Below are positions 51,370-60,644 of a DNA stretch of 64,000 nt, piece by piece. The DNA comes from JBCFBK01 sp038562555 (GTDB taxonomy: Bacteria; Bacteroidota; Bacteroidia; Bacteroidales; Prolixibacteraceae). The stretch's first letter is position 1. Each line of letters opens with the position of its first letter. Both the position numbers and the translations under genes were made by a program. A model generated the notes under the pieces. That model saw nothing but the letters and a program-made list of their open reading frames with translations, was not told the origin of the DNA and made no database searches. Location: contig JBCFBK010000023.1 of assembly GCA_038562555.1 (NCBI GenBank), forward strand, positions 12,914 through 76,913, written 5' to 3'.

Positions 51370-52731
51370 CTAGAGTTCAATTTCGTAAAGTTTCATCTTG
51401 TTATAAAGCGTTTTCCGGTCTATTTTAAGTATTCTCGCCGCCTTTGATTTATTGTAGCCGGCCTCCTGAATTGTTTTTACGATGAGTTGCCTTTCTATTT
51501 CAGACGAAGCATTCTTGAGTATGGAATCGGACCGGACTTCAGTCAGGTTGCCCGGGTCGAAACGATCCCCCTCCTGGTAGGTAATTTCATAAGGAAGGCT
51601 CGCCCGGTCTATTTCATCTCCTGTCGACATGAGCACGGCCCTCTTGATTACATTTTTTAACTCCCGTAAGTTGCCGTGCCAGGGATAATTCAGGATTATC
51701 TTTTCAGCATCCGGAGTCAGACCCGTGATATTCCGGTTCAACTCTTCATTTGCAGTCCGGATAAAATGAGCCGTAAAAATCAGCAAATCTTTCCCTCTTT
51801 CCCTTAGAGGAGGCAAAACAATCCGAAATTCGTTGAGCCTGTGGTAAAGGTCTTCCCTGAAAGTGCCGTTACGCACCTCATTCAGTAAATCTTCATTGGT
51901 TGCCGTAATAATCCGGATATCTACTTTCTTCAGTTTGTCGTCGCCCAACCGGGACACCATGCGTTCCTGAATGGCACGCAGCAATTTTAACTGAACGTCA
52001 TAGCTCAGGTTGCCAATTTCGTCCAGGAAAAGCGTCCCCTTGTCAGCCTTTTGAAAGACACCATCCTTATCTGAAACAGCTCCGGTAAATGATCCTTTCA
52101 CATGTCCGAAGAGTTCGCTGTTGGAAAGATCTTTGGGAATGGCGCCGCAATCAATAGCAACGAAAGGTTTATCCCTGCGTATACTGTTCTCATGAATAAA
52201 ACGGGCCACATACTCTTTCCCGGTTCCGGTTTCTCCTTCTATGATGACAGACATATTGGTGGGTGCGACTTTCCGCGAAAGTTCAACAGCCCTTTTAATC
52301 TGATCGCTTTCGCCCACGATAAACGATCCATCCGAATACAATGCACCTCCTTTTTCCGGAAGAGGATCATCCGATTTGCTAAGCAGTTTTTTTATCACTA
52401 CAATCAGTTCCTCTTGCTGAATCGGTTTGGTGATATAATCGCTGGCCCCCATCTTCATCAGCTTCACGGCCATCCTGACATCAGCATAAGCGGTCATAAT
52501 AATAACCGGGATGTTCGATTTTAACGAACGGATCTTTTGCAGCAGTTCCAGTCCGGTATCATCCGGCAGCCTGAAATCGCAGATAACAAGATCAAAACTG
52601 TTTTTTTTAAACAGATCGAGGGCACTTTTCCCGGAGAAAGCAATTTCAGCCTGGTAATCATGATTCTGAAGATGCTTTTTTAAGATCCCACAAATGAAAC
52701 TGTCATCATCTATTATCAGTATCTTGTTCAT
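51370..52731 (-). CDS. NtrC-family sigma-54-dependent response regulator
   Basis: The start at 52731 (MNKILIIDDDSFICGIL) is chosen since the receiver begins there. The 453-residue protein has a receiver (phosphoacceptor Asp 52 in VICDFRLPDD) and an AAA+ sigma-54 activator domain (Walker A GETGTGKEYVARF). The sigma-54-contacting loop is GSFTGA where GAFTGA is usual. Walker B is TLFLDEIGNL and the arginine finger region is FREDLYHRLNEF. A Fis-type helix-turn-helix (NKSKAARILKIDRKTLYNKM) ends the protein. It activates sigma-54 promoters not identified here. It follows the hybrid kinase gene and precedes the receiver gene, so it is probably a phosphorelay target. Confidence 0.95.
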   Translation of the reverse strand: MNKILIIDDDSFICGILKKHLQNHDYQAEIAFSGKSALDLFKKNSFDLVICDFRLPDDTGLELLQKIRSLKSNIPVIIMTAYADVRMAVKLMKMGASDYITKPIQQEELIVVIKKLLSKSDDPLPEKGGALYSDGSFIVGESDQIKRAVELSRKVAPTNMSVIIEGETGTGKEYVARFIHENSIRRDKPFVAIDCGAIPKDLSNSELFGHVKGSFTGAVSDKDGVFQKADKGTLFLDEIGNLSYDVQLKLLRAIQERMVSRLGDDKLKKVDIRIITATNEDLLNEVRNGTFREDLYHRLNEFRIVLPPLRERGKDLLIFTAHFIRTANEELNRNITGLTPDAEKIILNYPWHGNLRELKNVIKRAVLMSTGDEIDRASLPYEITYQEGDRFDPGNLTEVRSDSILKNASSEIERQLIVKTIQEAGYNKSKAARILKIDRKTLYNKMKLYEIEL

Positions 52732-52802
52732 GTGTTTATATTTTTTTGTTTTCGTCACATGAAACTTGCCATCGATGATCATGCTTCTTGTGTGAGAGGG
52801 TT

Positions 52803-52823
52803 AACTCTCATGGCTCGTTTCAT
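52803..52823 (-). repeat. 21-bp repeat heading a MKRAMRV micro-ORF
   Basis: The minus-strand sequence from 52823 to 52803 is identical over 21 bases to the plus-strand start at 9194-9214 (ATGAAACGAGCCATGAGAG and two further bases). It encodes MKRAMRV and opens a 14-codon frame (MKRAMRVNPLTQEA) whose stop overlaps the ATG at 52782. A third related copy is at 49794-49813. It may be a translated leader or a small repeated element. Confidence 0.4.
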
Positions 52824-52900
52824 TTTTGTATCCTGGTTTAGATCAGATTTACTTTCGCAATGAGTTTTTGTGTTTTTATTTTCACTTTATTTAAAACCGG

Positions 52901-55321
52901 TTATAATAAAACCGCTTGATTCACAACACGATCTATCTGAGTGATTGTCTCCTGTATCACCGGGGGCAATTCCGTATAGCTCCTTTTCTTTAAAGCAAGG
53001 TCCTCAATGAGTTCAAGTTTGGATGCTATTTGAGACAGGCCGAAATATTTAAATGAAGGGATCGCTTTGTGAACACGCTCCCCGACCTCTTCCCAGTTTC
53101 CGGAAAGAAGATTTATTTCCAGCACATCCTTAAGAGTTTTTGAGTTGGTGATAAAATTATTAATCATCATGTCCACAAACTGCTGGTCGCCGTTGGCCGT
53201 ATGTACCAGCTCTCCGGTATAAAACGTATCTTCAGTCCCGTTCGGGTGGGGCACCTGTATGGCCTGTCCTTTCCCCACGGGTTCCAGGGCAAGGATGTTG
53301 CAAAGTTTATTGTACAGCTCTGCCTCTCTGTACGGTTTAATCAGGTAATCATCAAAACCGGCTTTCAGGTACTTTGAGATATCACCTTTCATCGCGTTTG
53401 CTGTAACAGCGATTGCCCGGGTCGCATGGTTGATCCCTTTCTTTCTGGAACGAAGGGTCTTAATCACCTCGACTCCGCTCATTCCGGCCATATGAATATC
53501 GAGCAACAAGATATCAAACTTCGCGCTCTCCATCTTTTCCAATGCTTCTGCACCATCCGGCACCAGGACATAATCCGTTTTCCAGTTCTTCAGGATCAGG
53601 CCTCCCAATAAACGATTATGCTCATCATCGTCGGCCAGGAGGATTTTTTTCCCTGCCAGATATTCGCCATCGATACTGAATTGCTTTTCATCCTTGGTCA
53701 CGACAGGTTCGGCTGTCTTCTCAAAAGGCAACGTGACTGTGAAAGCAGAACCTTCATTAAGCCTGCTTGATACAGAAATTTCGCCTCCCAAAAGCGTGAC
53801 AAGACGGTGACAAATGCCGAGTCCGAGTCCGGCTCCACCCCGGATCGAGGCTGTCAGTTTTCTCCCCTGCTCAAATACGTTAAAAATATTTGGAAGATCG
53901 ATTTCACTAATCCCAACGCCGGTATCTTCCACCCGGAACGCTATCTTAACTTTTCTCCTGGTCTCCTTTTTAAGGCTACAGACCAACTTAACCGTCCCAC
54001 TTTCCGTGTACTTAACCGCATTTACAAGGAGATTCATTAAGATTTGCCGCAAACGGAACGGATCACCGACCAGCGCCCCAGGGAGCTGATCGCTTTTTTC
54101 AATAAGGAAACAAAGATTTTTTTCAGCAGCCTGCGCTGAAAATAATTCCTTCAACTCACCGATCAACTCGTCTAAAGGGAAAGGCTTTTTCTCGATATAT
54201 ACCTTGCCCATACCCAGCTTAAAAAGAAAAACAACTTCTGTAACCAAATATAGGAGTTGGTCAGAGGCTTTTCGAATCAGCGAGAGATACCGGGATTGCG
54301 CGGACGTGAGTTCCGTTTTTTCAAGCTGTTCTGCAAACCCGATTATCGCACTTAAAGGCGTCCTGATCTCATGGCTCATATTCGCAATAAAAATAGATTT
54401 GGCATGATCTGCCCGCTGGGCTTCTTCTTTACCTTTCTTCAACTGCTCTTCCAGCAACTTGTCGTTGGTTACATTTTGTGAAATCAGGATCGCAGCGATC
54501 GTGTTACCTTCAAAATCTTTCACCGGGGTGGCAATCAGATAATAAATATCATTGCGGAAACGCACTTCTCCCTCCGTAGGCTCTCCGTTTAATGCCTTAT
54601 TATAAAACGGGAAAATACTTCGCAGTGTTTTTTTGTCATAGACTTCGAACATGGTTTTCCCCGTCAGGTAGTCATTTGTCAGTTGATGCCGTTCTTTCTC
54701 CTTTCCTCCCGAAATAATATACCGGTAATCCCTGTCAAACAAAAAAACGTCCATCCCCGGCAGGTTATCAAATAAAATAGATTGATATTCCGACAATTGA
54801 TATTCCAAATACTCCGGCAGCTTGACACAGGCAACGTAACGGTCGGCCTGTACGTTTGAAGACAACATATCGAGTGAAAGCGTGCACCGGTTTATCATGT
54901 GTGTTCCCGTTTTCAGATGCAAATCTATATCAGCCTGCCTTTGTTCTCTTGCTTTCAGAAAAGCGTCATAAAAAATGGTGTGTTCCGCTTCCTCTATAAA
55001 ATCAAGTATGCTCGGGTTGGAGGCCTGTCGTGGAGAAACACCGGTAAAGTAATTACGCGGTCCCGAATAGTGAATGATCTTAAAGGACGAATCGAAAATG
55101 AATATTGCATCCTCTCTCCAGCCACTGTCATCATGACGGGTAATTGCCTTACTGTCTTTTAGCTTATGTATTCTGAGCCGTTCAAACTGTGCCTTAAGCC
55201 AGCTTTCAACCTCATTCAGGAGAAGCATATGATCTTCCCGATTCACGATCAGCCGCTCAATAGCTTTTGAAAGGCCGTTTAACTGCTCCTTTAGTTGCTC
55301 GTGTAATTGCTTGTTTTCCAT
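52901..55321 (-). CDS. Soluble hybrid histidine kinase with PAS, receiver and Hpt domains
   Basis: The start at 55321 (MENKQLHEQLKEQLNGL) is chosen, giving 806 residues. There is no membrane span. A coiled coil and two PAS-like regions (about 60-150 with AIFIFDSSFKIIHYSG, and about 185-295 with DVFLFDRDYRYII) precede HisKA with FIANMSHEIRTPLSAIIGFAEQL. HATPase_c follows (MNLLVNAVKYTESGTV, RGGAGLGLGICHRLV), then a receiver (ILLADDDEHNRLLGGLI, DILLLDIHMAGMSG) and a C-terminal Hpt with ERVHKAIPSFKYFGL. This is a full His-Asp-His relay, and the NtrC-type regulator at 51370 or the receiver at 50875 would be the final acceptor. The sensed signal is unknown. Confidence 0.95.
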   Translation of the reverse strand: MENKQLHEQLKEQLNGLSKAIERLIVNREDHMLLLNEVESWLKAQFERLRIHKLKDSKAITRHDDSGWREDAIFIFDSSFKIIHYSGPRNYFTGVSPRQASNPSILDFIEEAEHTIFYDAFLKAREQRQADIDLHLKTGTHMINRCTLSLDMLSSNVQADRYVACVKLPEYLEYQLSEYQSILFDNLPGMDVFLFDRDYRYIISGGKEKERHQLTNDYLTGKTMFEVYDKKTLRSIFPFYNKALNGEPTEGEVRFRNDIYYLIATPVKDFEGNTIAAILISQNVTNDKLLEEQLKKGKEEAQRADHAKSIFIANMSHEIRTPLSAIIGFAEQLEKTELTSAQSRYLSLIRKASDQLLYLVTEVVFLFKLGMGKVYIEKKPFPLDELIGELKELFSAQAAEKNLCFLIEKSDQLPGALVGDPFRLRQILMNLLVNAVKYTESGTVKLVCSLKKETRRKVKIAFRVEDTGVGISEIDLPNIFNVFEQGRKLTASIRGGAGLGLGICHRLVTLLGGEISVSSRLNEGSAFTVTLPFEKTAEPVVTKDEKQFSIDGEYLAGKKILLADDDEHNRLLGGLILKNWKTDYVLVPDGAEALEKMESAKFDILLLDIHMAGMSGVEVIKTLRSRKKGINHATRAIAVTANAMKGDISKYLKAGFDDYLIKPYREAELYNKLCNILALEPVGKGQAIQVPHPNGTEDTFYTGELVHTANGDQQFVDMMINNFITNSKTLKDVLEINLLSGNWEEVGERVHKAIPSFKYFGLSQIASKLELIEDLALKKRSYTELPPVIQETITQIDRVVNQAVLL

Positions 55322-55915
55322 TAATTTACCAGTTAATCCATTCACAGAACACCGTTTTCTGCACCTTGTTCCTATGGAAGCGTATCTGCTGACTGACCGT
55401 ACATCTGCGGTACTGTTATCGACCCGGGCAGGACGAGATATTCTCCACGAACTCCGGTTTTTAAATAAATGTAAAAATCAAGCCTTCCGACAGGAAATGT
55501 TATAACAAAAAGATGAAAAGTATTAAAGAGATTCACCCATCGAGGCTGAACCGCCAATCTCAACGCTAATCATATAACATAAAAAACTCCGATTTATTAT
55601 GCGGTTTGCGAGATTTAATAAAAAATTTCCGGTAGCGCCACCGCCTTTAACCCTGTTCGAACCGATCGTAACGATTGGTTCGAACAGGGCCAACCGCATT
55701 CGTTTTGAACCTTTTAACAAAATAACGATGAGGAATGATCACCCCACCTTGTGGATAATCCTATCCAATAACCAAAAAATCCTGTTGTTTGGCGAATCAT
55801 GCGCAAACCGCCGTTTAGAAGGGGAAGGAAGTCCCTTGACGACGGAAGCAGTGCTCATTTCTAAACGTGGCACAGTTTTGACCGGCTGAAGTGACGAACC
55901 AATCAAAATTTCAAA
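55322..55915. other. Intergenic region with a long palindrome
   Basis: Apart from the palindrome at 55651-55689 there is no recognisable gene in about 590 bp. A frame at 55599-55889 crosses the palindrome and lacks protein-like content. The region should hold the promoters for the kinase gene and the small protein at 55916. Confidence 0.5.
55651..55689. repeat. 39-bp near-perfect palindrome
   Basis: Two 19-base arms (CCCTGTTCGAACCGATCGT at 55651 and ACGATTGGTTCGAACAGGG at 55671) flank a single A, with 18 Watson-Crick pairs and one G-T. No T-run follows on either strand, so it is not a normal terminator. A weaker outer pair (ATGCGGTT near 55598 and AACCGCAT near 55693) suggests a larger structured element. 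Confidence 0.75.
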
Positions 55916-56128
55916 ATGAAGATAGCAGGAATAATTTTATTTACACTCGGAATTATCGGCGCGATTGTTTTCGGGATTCAGGCAGCGAACGACTCCGAAA
56001 CGTTTAGTATTTTCGGACTTGACGTCGCTGTCAGCGAAGCGAACTGGACACCCCTGATTTTCAGTGTGGTCGTAATGCTGGTCGGCATTTTCCTGACATT
56101 TGCAGGAAAAAGGTCGGTACGCAGCTAA
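55916..56128 (+). CDS. Small two-span membrane protein
   Basis: This 70-residue protein has one span near residues 3-24 (AGIILFTLGIIGAIVFGIQ) and another near 46-64 (PLIFSVVVMLVGIFLTF), separated by a polar loop containing FGLDVAVSEANW. This form is common in Bacteroidota stress regions, sometimes misnamed transglycosylase; no enzymatic motif exists. The next gene downstream (56164) is another small membrane protein, so both may belong to a stress or envelope response. It has no clear operon partner upstream. Confidence 0.8.
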   Translation: MKIAGIILFTLGIIGAIVFGIQAANDSETFSIFGLDVAVSEANWTPLIFSVVVMLVGIFLTFAGKRSVRS

Positions 56129-56163
56129 CAATAACATATCTTAAACCCATTAATTCAAAGTTT

Positions 56164-56310
56164 ATGAGAACCATACTCTATCTTATCGCAGTTATTCTGA
56201 TCATCGGATGGCTCCTCGGATTTTTCCTGTTCTCACTGGGGCATCTTATCCACATCCTGCTGGTTTTTGCCGTCATTTCTATTTTGGTGTCGCTGATCCG
56301 GGGGAGATAA
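56164..56310 (+). CDS. lmo0937/DUF5670-family small membrane protein
   Basis: A 48-codon gene (MRTILYLIAVILIIGWLLGF, then LFSLGHLIHILLVFAVISIL and a basic LIRGR end) matches the lmo0937 family of short two-span proteins. The ATG at 56164 lies 35 bp after the stop of the preceding small membrane gene. Its last 78 bp overlap the 3' end of the minus-strand YihY gene (stop at 56233) in antisense orientation. Function of the family is unknown; it is often induced by stress. Confidence 0.85.
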   Translation: MRTILYLIAVILIIGWLLGFFLFSLGHLIHILLVFAVISILVSLIRGR

Positions 56311-57258
56311 TTGTTCAGTGGCTTCGGCAGTTTCTTCATTCAGCAAGGTAATCTCAAAAGGAATAGCGTATTTTACCGGTTTGTTCCTGTGCTTATAGTA
56401 CAATGAAAACTGGCGGGTTAATTCTACGCCAAAGTAAAAAATGACTGAAGCATAATAGACCCAGGTAAGAATGACGATGAATGAACCTGCTGCCCCGTAA
56501 ACTGCTCCCAGATTACTGGTACCGATCACGATTCCGATAGCGAACCGTCCCAGCATAAACAGCACGGCCGTGAGAAGAGCGCCATACCAACTGGCGCTCC
56601 ATTTTACGTTAACATCAGGCAGGAAATGATAGATCAGGGCAAACAGCAGGCTGATAACCCCAACCGACAGGACGACATTCGCCAGGCGCACTAAGAAGAT
56701 CAGATGTTGACTTAAATAGGTGCTGATCAAATCCTGCATATACGTAATCGAAGCATCTACGATCAGGGATACAAGCAAAATAAATCCCAGACTTAAAATT
56801 ATACCGAATGATAAAAGCCGGTCGCGAATAAGCCTGAACACGCTTATCCGCAGGTTCCTTTTTCTTAATTTGACCCGCCAGATATAATTTATAGAATCCT
56901 GCATAATATTAAAAAGCGTTGTGGCAGAAACCAGGAAAACCGTTATCCCGATCAGTGTGCCGATCCTGCTGTTTTCAACGATCTGATAGTTATCAATAGC
57001 CTCCTGCAGCAACTGGCTGCTTTCCGGCCCGATCAGCTTGTCTACTTCGTTGAATAATTTGTCCCGGATATCCATATTCCCGGTAAAGTACCCAAACACG
57101 GAAATGATGATGATGATAATTGGTGCCATCGAAAAAACCGCAAAATAAGCGGTGGTGCCGGCTAATTCCATCGGCTTATTGGTAGAAAAATGCGAAGCAG
57201 CCTGCTTCAGTATCTTCCATTGATCAGTCAGAAGTTGCTTAATTTTGCTTTTTTTCAT
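56233..57258 (-). CDS. YihY/BrkB-family inner-membrane protein
   Basis: The 341-residue protein has about six membrane spans and the family's pattern: KPMELAGTTAYFAVFSMAPIIIIIISVFGYF in the first half, ATTLFNIMQDSINYIWRVK, then FALIYHFLPDVNVKWSASWYGALLTAVLFMLGRFAIG and VILTWVYYASVIFYFGVELTRQF. It was once named ribonuclease BN, which is not supported. The C-terminal 60 residues are polar and low-complexity (TEQLSPPDQRHQNRNDGKNQQD). It is 3 bp after the AI-2E-type permease gene at 57262, so the two form an operon. Its 3' end overlaps the small gene on the other strand. Confidence 0.93.
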   Translation of the reverse strand: MKKSKIKQLLTDQWKILKQAASHFSTNKPMELAGTTAYFAVFSMAPIIIIIISVFGYFTGNMDIRDKLFNEVDKLIGPESSQLLQEAIDNYQIVENSRIGTLIGITVFLVSATTLFNIMQDSINYIWRVKLRKRNLRISVFRLIRDRLLSFGIILSLGFILLVSLIVDASITYMQDLISTYLSQHLIFLVRLANVVLSVGVISLLFALIYHFLPDVNVKWSASWYGALLTAVLFMLGRFAIGIVIGTSNLGAVYGAAGSFIVILTWVYYASVIFYFGVELTRQFSLYYKHRNKPVKYAIPFEITLLNEETAEATEQLSPPDQRHQNRNDGKNQQDVDKMPQ

Positions 57259-57261
57259 CGG

Positions 57262-58416
57262 TTACAGGTTTCGTTTAAATTTCCGGATCGCTTTTATTCT
57301 GAAGCGTTTAAATTGGTGCCGGCTTCTGATCAGCCATTTCCAGCGCGGGGCAAAGCTGACCTTATGAGTAGACACCCCTTTGTCACTGATCAAAAAAGCA
57401 AAAGGTTTAAGCTCATCAAAATTTTGCATAATTATCTTCAGAATAGCCAGAATCGGTACCACGATAAGCATACCTCCCATGCCCCACACCATGTTGGCCA
57501 TTAACAGGCCCAGAATAATGGCAAGCGGATTTATTTTAATGTTATTTCCAACAATATTGGGCGTAAGTAAATTATTTTCGAGAAACTGCACAGAAAGAAA
57601 CAGGATGAAGACCTGAAACATGGTTTGAAAGGGGTCCGGATAAGTAAATAAAACAAAAAGGATTGGGATGGACCCTCCGATAAACGTTCCGATATAGGGA
57701 ATCAGATTCAATACCGCAGCAAAGGTCCCAAAAAGCATAGCATGCGGGACGCCGATGATATAAAGCCCTGCGGAATTTAAGATCGCCAGGATAAAAACGA
57801 CGATTAACAATCCCGTCATATATTTGGTCGTTACGGTCGATATTTCACGCAGGATATGCAGGACTTTCTTCTTGTTTTTCCTGCGGGCAAGCATAAGTAT
57901 AAAATAAGCAGCCTTTGTACGGTAAAAAAGCAGGAGGAACGTGTATACCGGCAACAGGCCAATTTGAAAAATGGTAGTTGTAGTGGCTGTAAAAAACTTG
58001 CCGGCTCCCCCCTGCCCTGAAGGGAATAAAGCACCCGATAATTTGTTCAGGTAACGGTTAATCGTGGCACTTTCAATACCAAGCCTTGCCTCCAGGCTCT
58101 CCATCATCGCATCGGTGCGGGCGTCAAACTGGTCTTTCAGTGCCGAAAAATTAATATCCATATTGGACAGCTTCGCCGACAAAATTAAAGTAATTGATCC
58201 AAAGAACAGAACGGCAATCAGCATAACGAGCAATATCGCCAGTACCCGCGGAATCCTTTTCCGTTCTATCTTCCATACCAGCGGATACAGTAAATACGCG
58301 AAAAAAATACTGATGGCAAAAGGCATCAACACATCTTTTGCCAGAATAATGACCAAAACAAAAACCGAAAGAATAAACAGCACCAGCGTGATGCGTAAAA
58401 GTGTCTGATTGTTCAT
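57262..58416 (-). CDS. AI-2E/PerM-family transporter
   Basis: The 384-residue protein has about seven to eight membrane spans with the family pattern VLMPFAISIFFAYLLYPLVWKIERKRIPR at the N-terminus, then a long soluble helical stretch (about 75-140). Conserved C-terminal segments AAVLNLIPYIGTFIGGSIPILFVLFTYP and FLENNLLTPNIVGNNIKINPLAIILGLLMANMVWGMGGMLIVVP follow. The family includes a reported AI-2 exporter but many have other cargo, so the substrate is not defined. It lies directly upstream of YihY on the same strand. The C-terminus is basic. Confidence 0.93.
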   Translation of the reverse strand: MNNQTLLRITLVLFILSVFVLVIILAKDVLMPFAISIFFAYLLYPLVWKIERKRIPRVLAILLVMLIAVLFFGSITLILSAKLSNMDINFSALKDQFDARTDAMMESLEARLGIESATINRYLNKLSGALFPSGQGGAGKFFTATTTTIFQIGLLPVYTFLLLFYRTKAAYFILMLARRKNKKKVLHILREISTVTTKYMTGLLIVVFILAILNSAGLYIIGVPHAMLFGTFAAVLNLIPYIGTFIGGSIPILFVLFTYPDPFQTMFQVFILFLSVQFLENNLLTPNIVGNNIKINPLAIILGLLMANMVWGMGGMLIVVPILAILKIIMQNFDELKPFAFLISDKGVSTHKVSFAPRWKWLIRSRHQFKRFRIKAIRKFKRNL

Positions 58417-58694
58417 GTAAGTGACTTTAAACGTTGAATCCGATTTCTTCTATAAACTTAATCAAATTCCGTAAGAATTGTGCCATTTGTTTAATACCGG
58501 ATTTCTGAGCAAAAACAGGCCTTACCGAATGTACAAGTTGTTTCTCCGTTTGGGGAAAGTGTGGAGAATTCTACCCGTCATCCGATTCCTCTGAAGCAGA
58601 ACCCGGCGATGGTATGAAATTCGTATAAAAATAGAAAACAGAAGCATATTTCTTATTCTGAAACGTTTATTTAATTTCAGTTAAATGTTAGTTT
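58417..58694. other. Divergent intergenic region before the tamA-like gene
   Basis: About 280 bp separates the minus-strand permease from the plus-strand Omp85 gene. It should hold both promoters. I see AT-rich sequence but no motif I would name. Confidence 0.4.
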
Positions 58695-60527
58695 ATGAAC
58701 ATCTCCGTCCGGGCATCTATCGTAACCTTCATCATCGTCTGCTGCACTTTCTCAATCGTCCCGGCACAGGATAATTACGAAGTACGCCAGGTAAATTTTA
58801 CAGGGAATCAGACGCTCGATGAAAATTTCCTGCTGGAAGGAATGGCACTTGAAGAAGTCAGCTATTTTGAAAAGTTAATCACAAAAAAGGAGCCCTCGCT
58901 TTACAGCCGTGAACTGGTAGACCTGGACATGGAAAGACTGATCAGGATCTATCAACGGGAGGGATTTCCGGATATCACGGCGAAGCTCCGTCCGCTGAAA
59001 ATCAATGAAAAAAAAAGGACCGTCAAAATAACAATCGATGTTGAAGAAGGCAAGCCGGTAAAGGTTGACAGCATTTTCATAGAAACAACCGGAAACACAA
59101 ATTTTAACACGGATTCCCTGTTAAAGAAAACCTCCCGGAAGATGGAACTTCTGAAAGGAATGCGTTTCCGCGATGACGCGCTGTCGGTCGATTTGCAATT
59201 CATTCAGGATGCCTACCGGAACCAGGGATTTGCTTATGCGTCGGCCGATTATAACCTGAATTTGAAGCCGGACGAACGGCTTGTCTCCATCTTTTATTCC
59301 GTTAACACAGGTCCCGTATGTTATTTTGGCGAAACAGCACTTTCGGGCGTGAAGCACGTATCGGAATCCTTTCTGCGAAAACAGCTTGCATACAAACGCG
59401 GCGAAAAATATAATAAGGAATTGCTTGACGAAACGCGCCGGAACCTTTATCGGTTGCAGCTCTTCCGCATCGTTTCGGTATTGCCCGAATCGGACGCCAA
59501 AACAAAAAAAAGCCCGATACCGGTCAGCATTTATTTTGAAGAGGCACCACGGATAACCGCCCGCTTTGGCGCCGGTTACGGCACGGAAGATAAATTCCGG
59601 ACTTTTCTCGACCTGAATTACCTGAGTTTTCTGAATACCGCCAGCCGGTTAAACCTCTATTTAAAACATTCAGATCTGGAACCCTACTTTGCCAGCCTCA
59701 AATGGATTTTTCCGCAATTCCCTGTACACCGGAGCACGATCTCTTTTAATCCGTTTATCAGCCGGAACTCGGAGCCGGGTTACGAAACCCGCACGCATGG
59801 AATAAATATTCCGTTTTCATATGCCTTTAATGACTGGCTATCGAGCTCCTTTACCTATTACCTGGAAGATGTAAAACAGCAGATCGAAGCAGGCGACCAG
59901 GAGTTCCCTGACAGGGAAGAGGAGGATTTCCCCTACTATAAGTCGGGAATTTTAATCAGCGCCTTGTTGAATAACTCAGCGCCCAGGTTCTCGCCGGCCG
60001 AAGGAATTAATCTGACGATGGGCTTCAAAGTGAACGGGCACATGTTTGGAAGTGACTTTAATTATACCCGGTTATGGGGTGATTTCCGTACTTACCGGAA
60101 AATCCGCAGCCTCACCCTGGCTTTCCGGACGATGGCAGGAGGAATCAAGTCGGCTGACGAAGGCGGCTTTATTCCCGTGGAGGACCGCTTCTATTCCGGG
60201 GGAAGTAATTCCGTGCGCGGCTGGAACCGTTCTGAACTGGGGCCCAAACGGGAAAGCGGTACCCCACTGGGAGGGAAAAGCATCCTCGAAGGAAGTTTTG
60301 AGCTCAGGTTTCCCTTGTTCTGGAGGCTCAGCGGTGCCGTATTCATGGATACGGGAAACGTGTGGACGGAGTCCTGGTCGTACAAACTGAATGAGCTTGC
60401 CTATGCCGGCGGAACAGGTCTCCGTGTGGAAACCCCCGTCGGACCAGTGAGACTCGACCTGGGTTTCCCGCTATGGAGTGAAAAAAAGAGTCCCCAATTG
60501 TTTATAAGCGTGGGGCAGGCATTTTAA
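58695..60527 (+). CDS. Omp85-family outer-membrane protein (TamA/BamA-like)
   Basis: The 610-residue protein has a signal peptide ending at VPAQ (about 25). POTRA domains (about 26-270: QVNFTGNQTLDENFLLEGMAL, KPVKVDSIFIETTGNTNFN, CYFGETALSGVKHVSESFLRKQL) are followed by a beta-barrel of the surface-antigen family. The barrel has RFYSGGSNSVRGWNRSELGP (the VRG-W/F motif), FELRFPLFWRLSGAVFMDTGNVW and the terminal Phe. It inserts or helps fold outer-membrane proteins. The TamB gene follows 118 bp later, so this is probably the TamA role, although the POTRA number cannot be fixed by eye. Confidence 0.93.
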   Translation: MNISVRASIVTFIIVCCTFSIVPAQDNYEVRQVNFTGNQTLDENFLLEGMALEEVSYFEKLITKKEPSLYSRELVDLDMERLIRIYQREGFPDITAKLRPLKINEKKRTVKITIDVEEGKPVKVDSIFIETTGNTNFNTDSLLKKTSRKMELLKGMRFRDDALSVDLQFIQDAYRNQGFAYASADYNLNLKPDERLVSIFYSVNTGPVCYFGETALSGVKHVSESFLRKQLAYKRGEKYNKELLDETRRNLYRLQLFRIVSVLPESDAKTKKSPIPVSIYFEEAPRITARFGAGYGTEDKFRTFLDLNYLSFLNTASRLNLYLKHSDLEPYFASLKWIFPQFPVHRSTISFNPFISRNSEPGYETRTHGINIPFSYAFNDWLSSSFTYYLEDVKQQIEAGDQEFPDREEEDFPYYKSGILISALLNNSAPRFSPAEGINLTMGFKVNGHMFGSDFNYTRLWGDFRTYRKIRSLTLAFRTMAGGIKSADEGGFIPVEDRFYSGGSNSVRGWNRSELGPKRESGTPLGGKSILEGSFELRFPLFWRLSGAVFMDTGNVWTESWSYKLNELAYAGGTGLRVETPVGPVRLDLGFPLWSEKKSPQLFISVGQAF

Positions 60528-60644
60528 TGGTTAAAACGTAAAACTGCATAAAGCAAAGGGCATAGAGAAGAAGGGACTCCGGAATTTTCTGTCTTTTATC
60601 CGGAATCTTTTTACCTGACATTTTGTGTCTGATATCAATGGTGA

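Noticed and set aside
55599..55889. 96-codon plus-strand frame across the palindrome
   Set aside because: No family pattern; the frame is created by the palindrome (the same FEPIVTIGSNR residues appear on the opposite strand), so it is not a credible protein.
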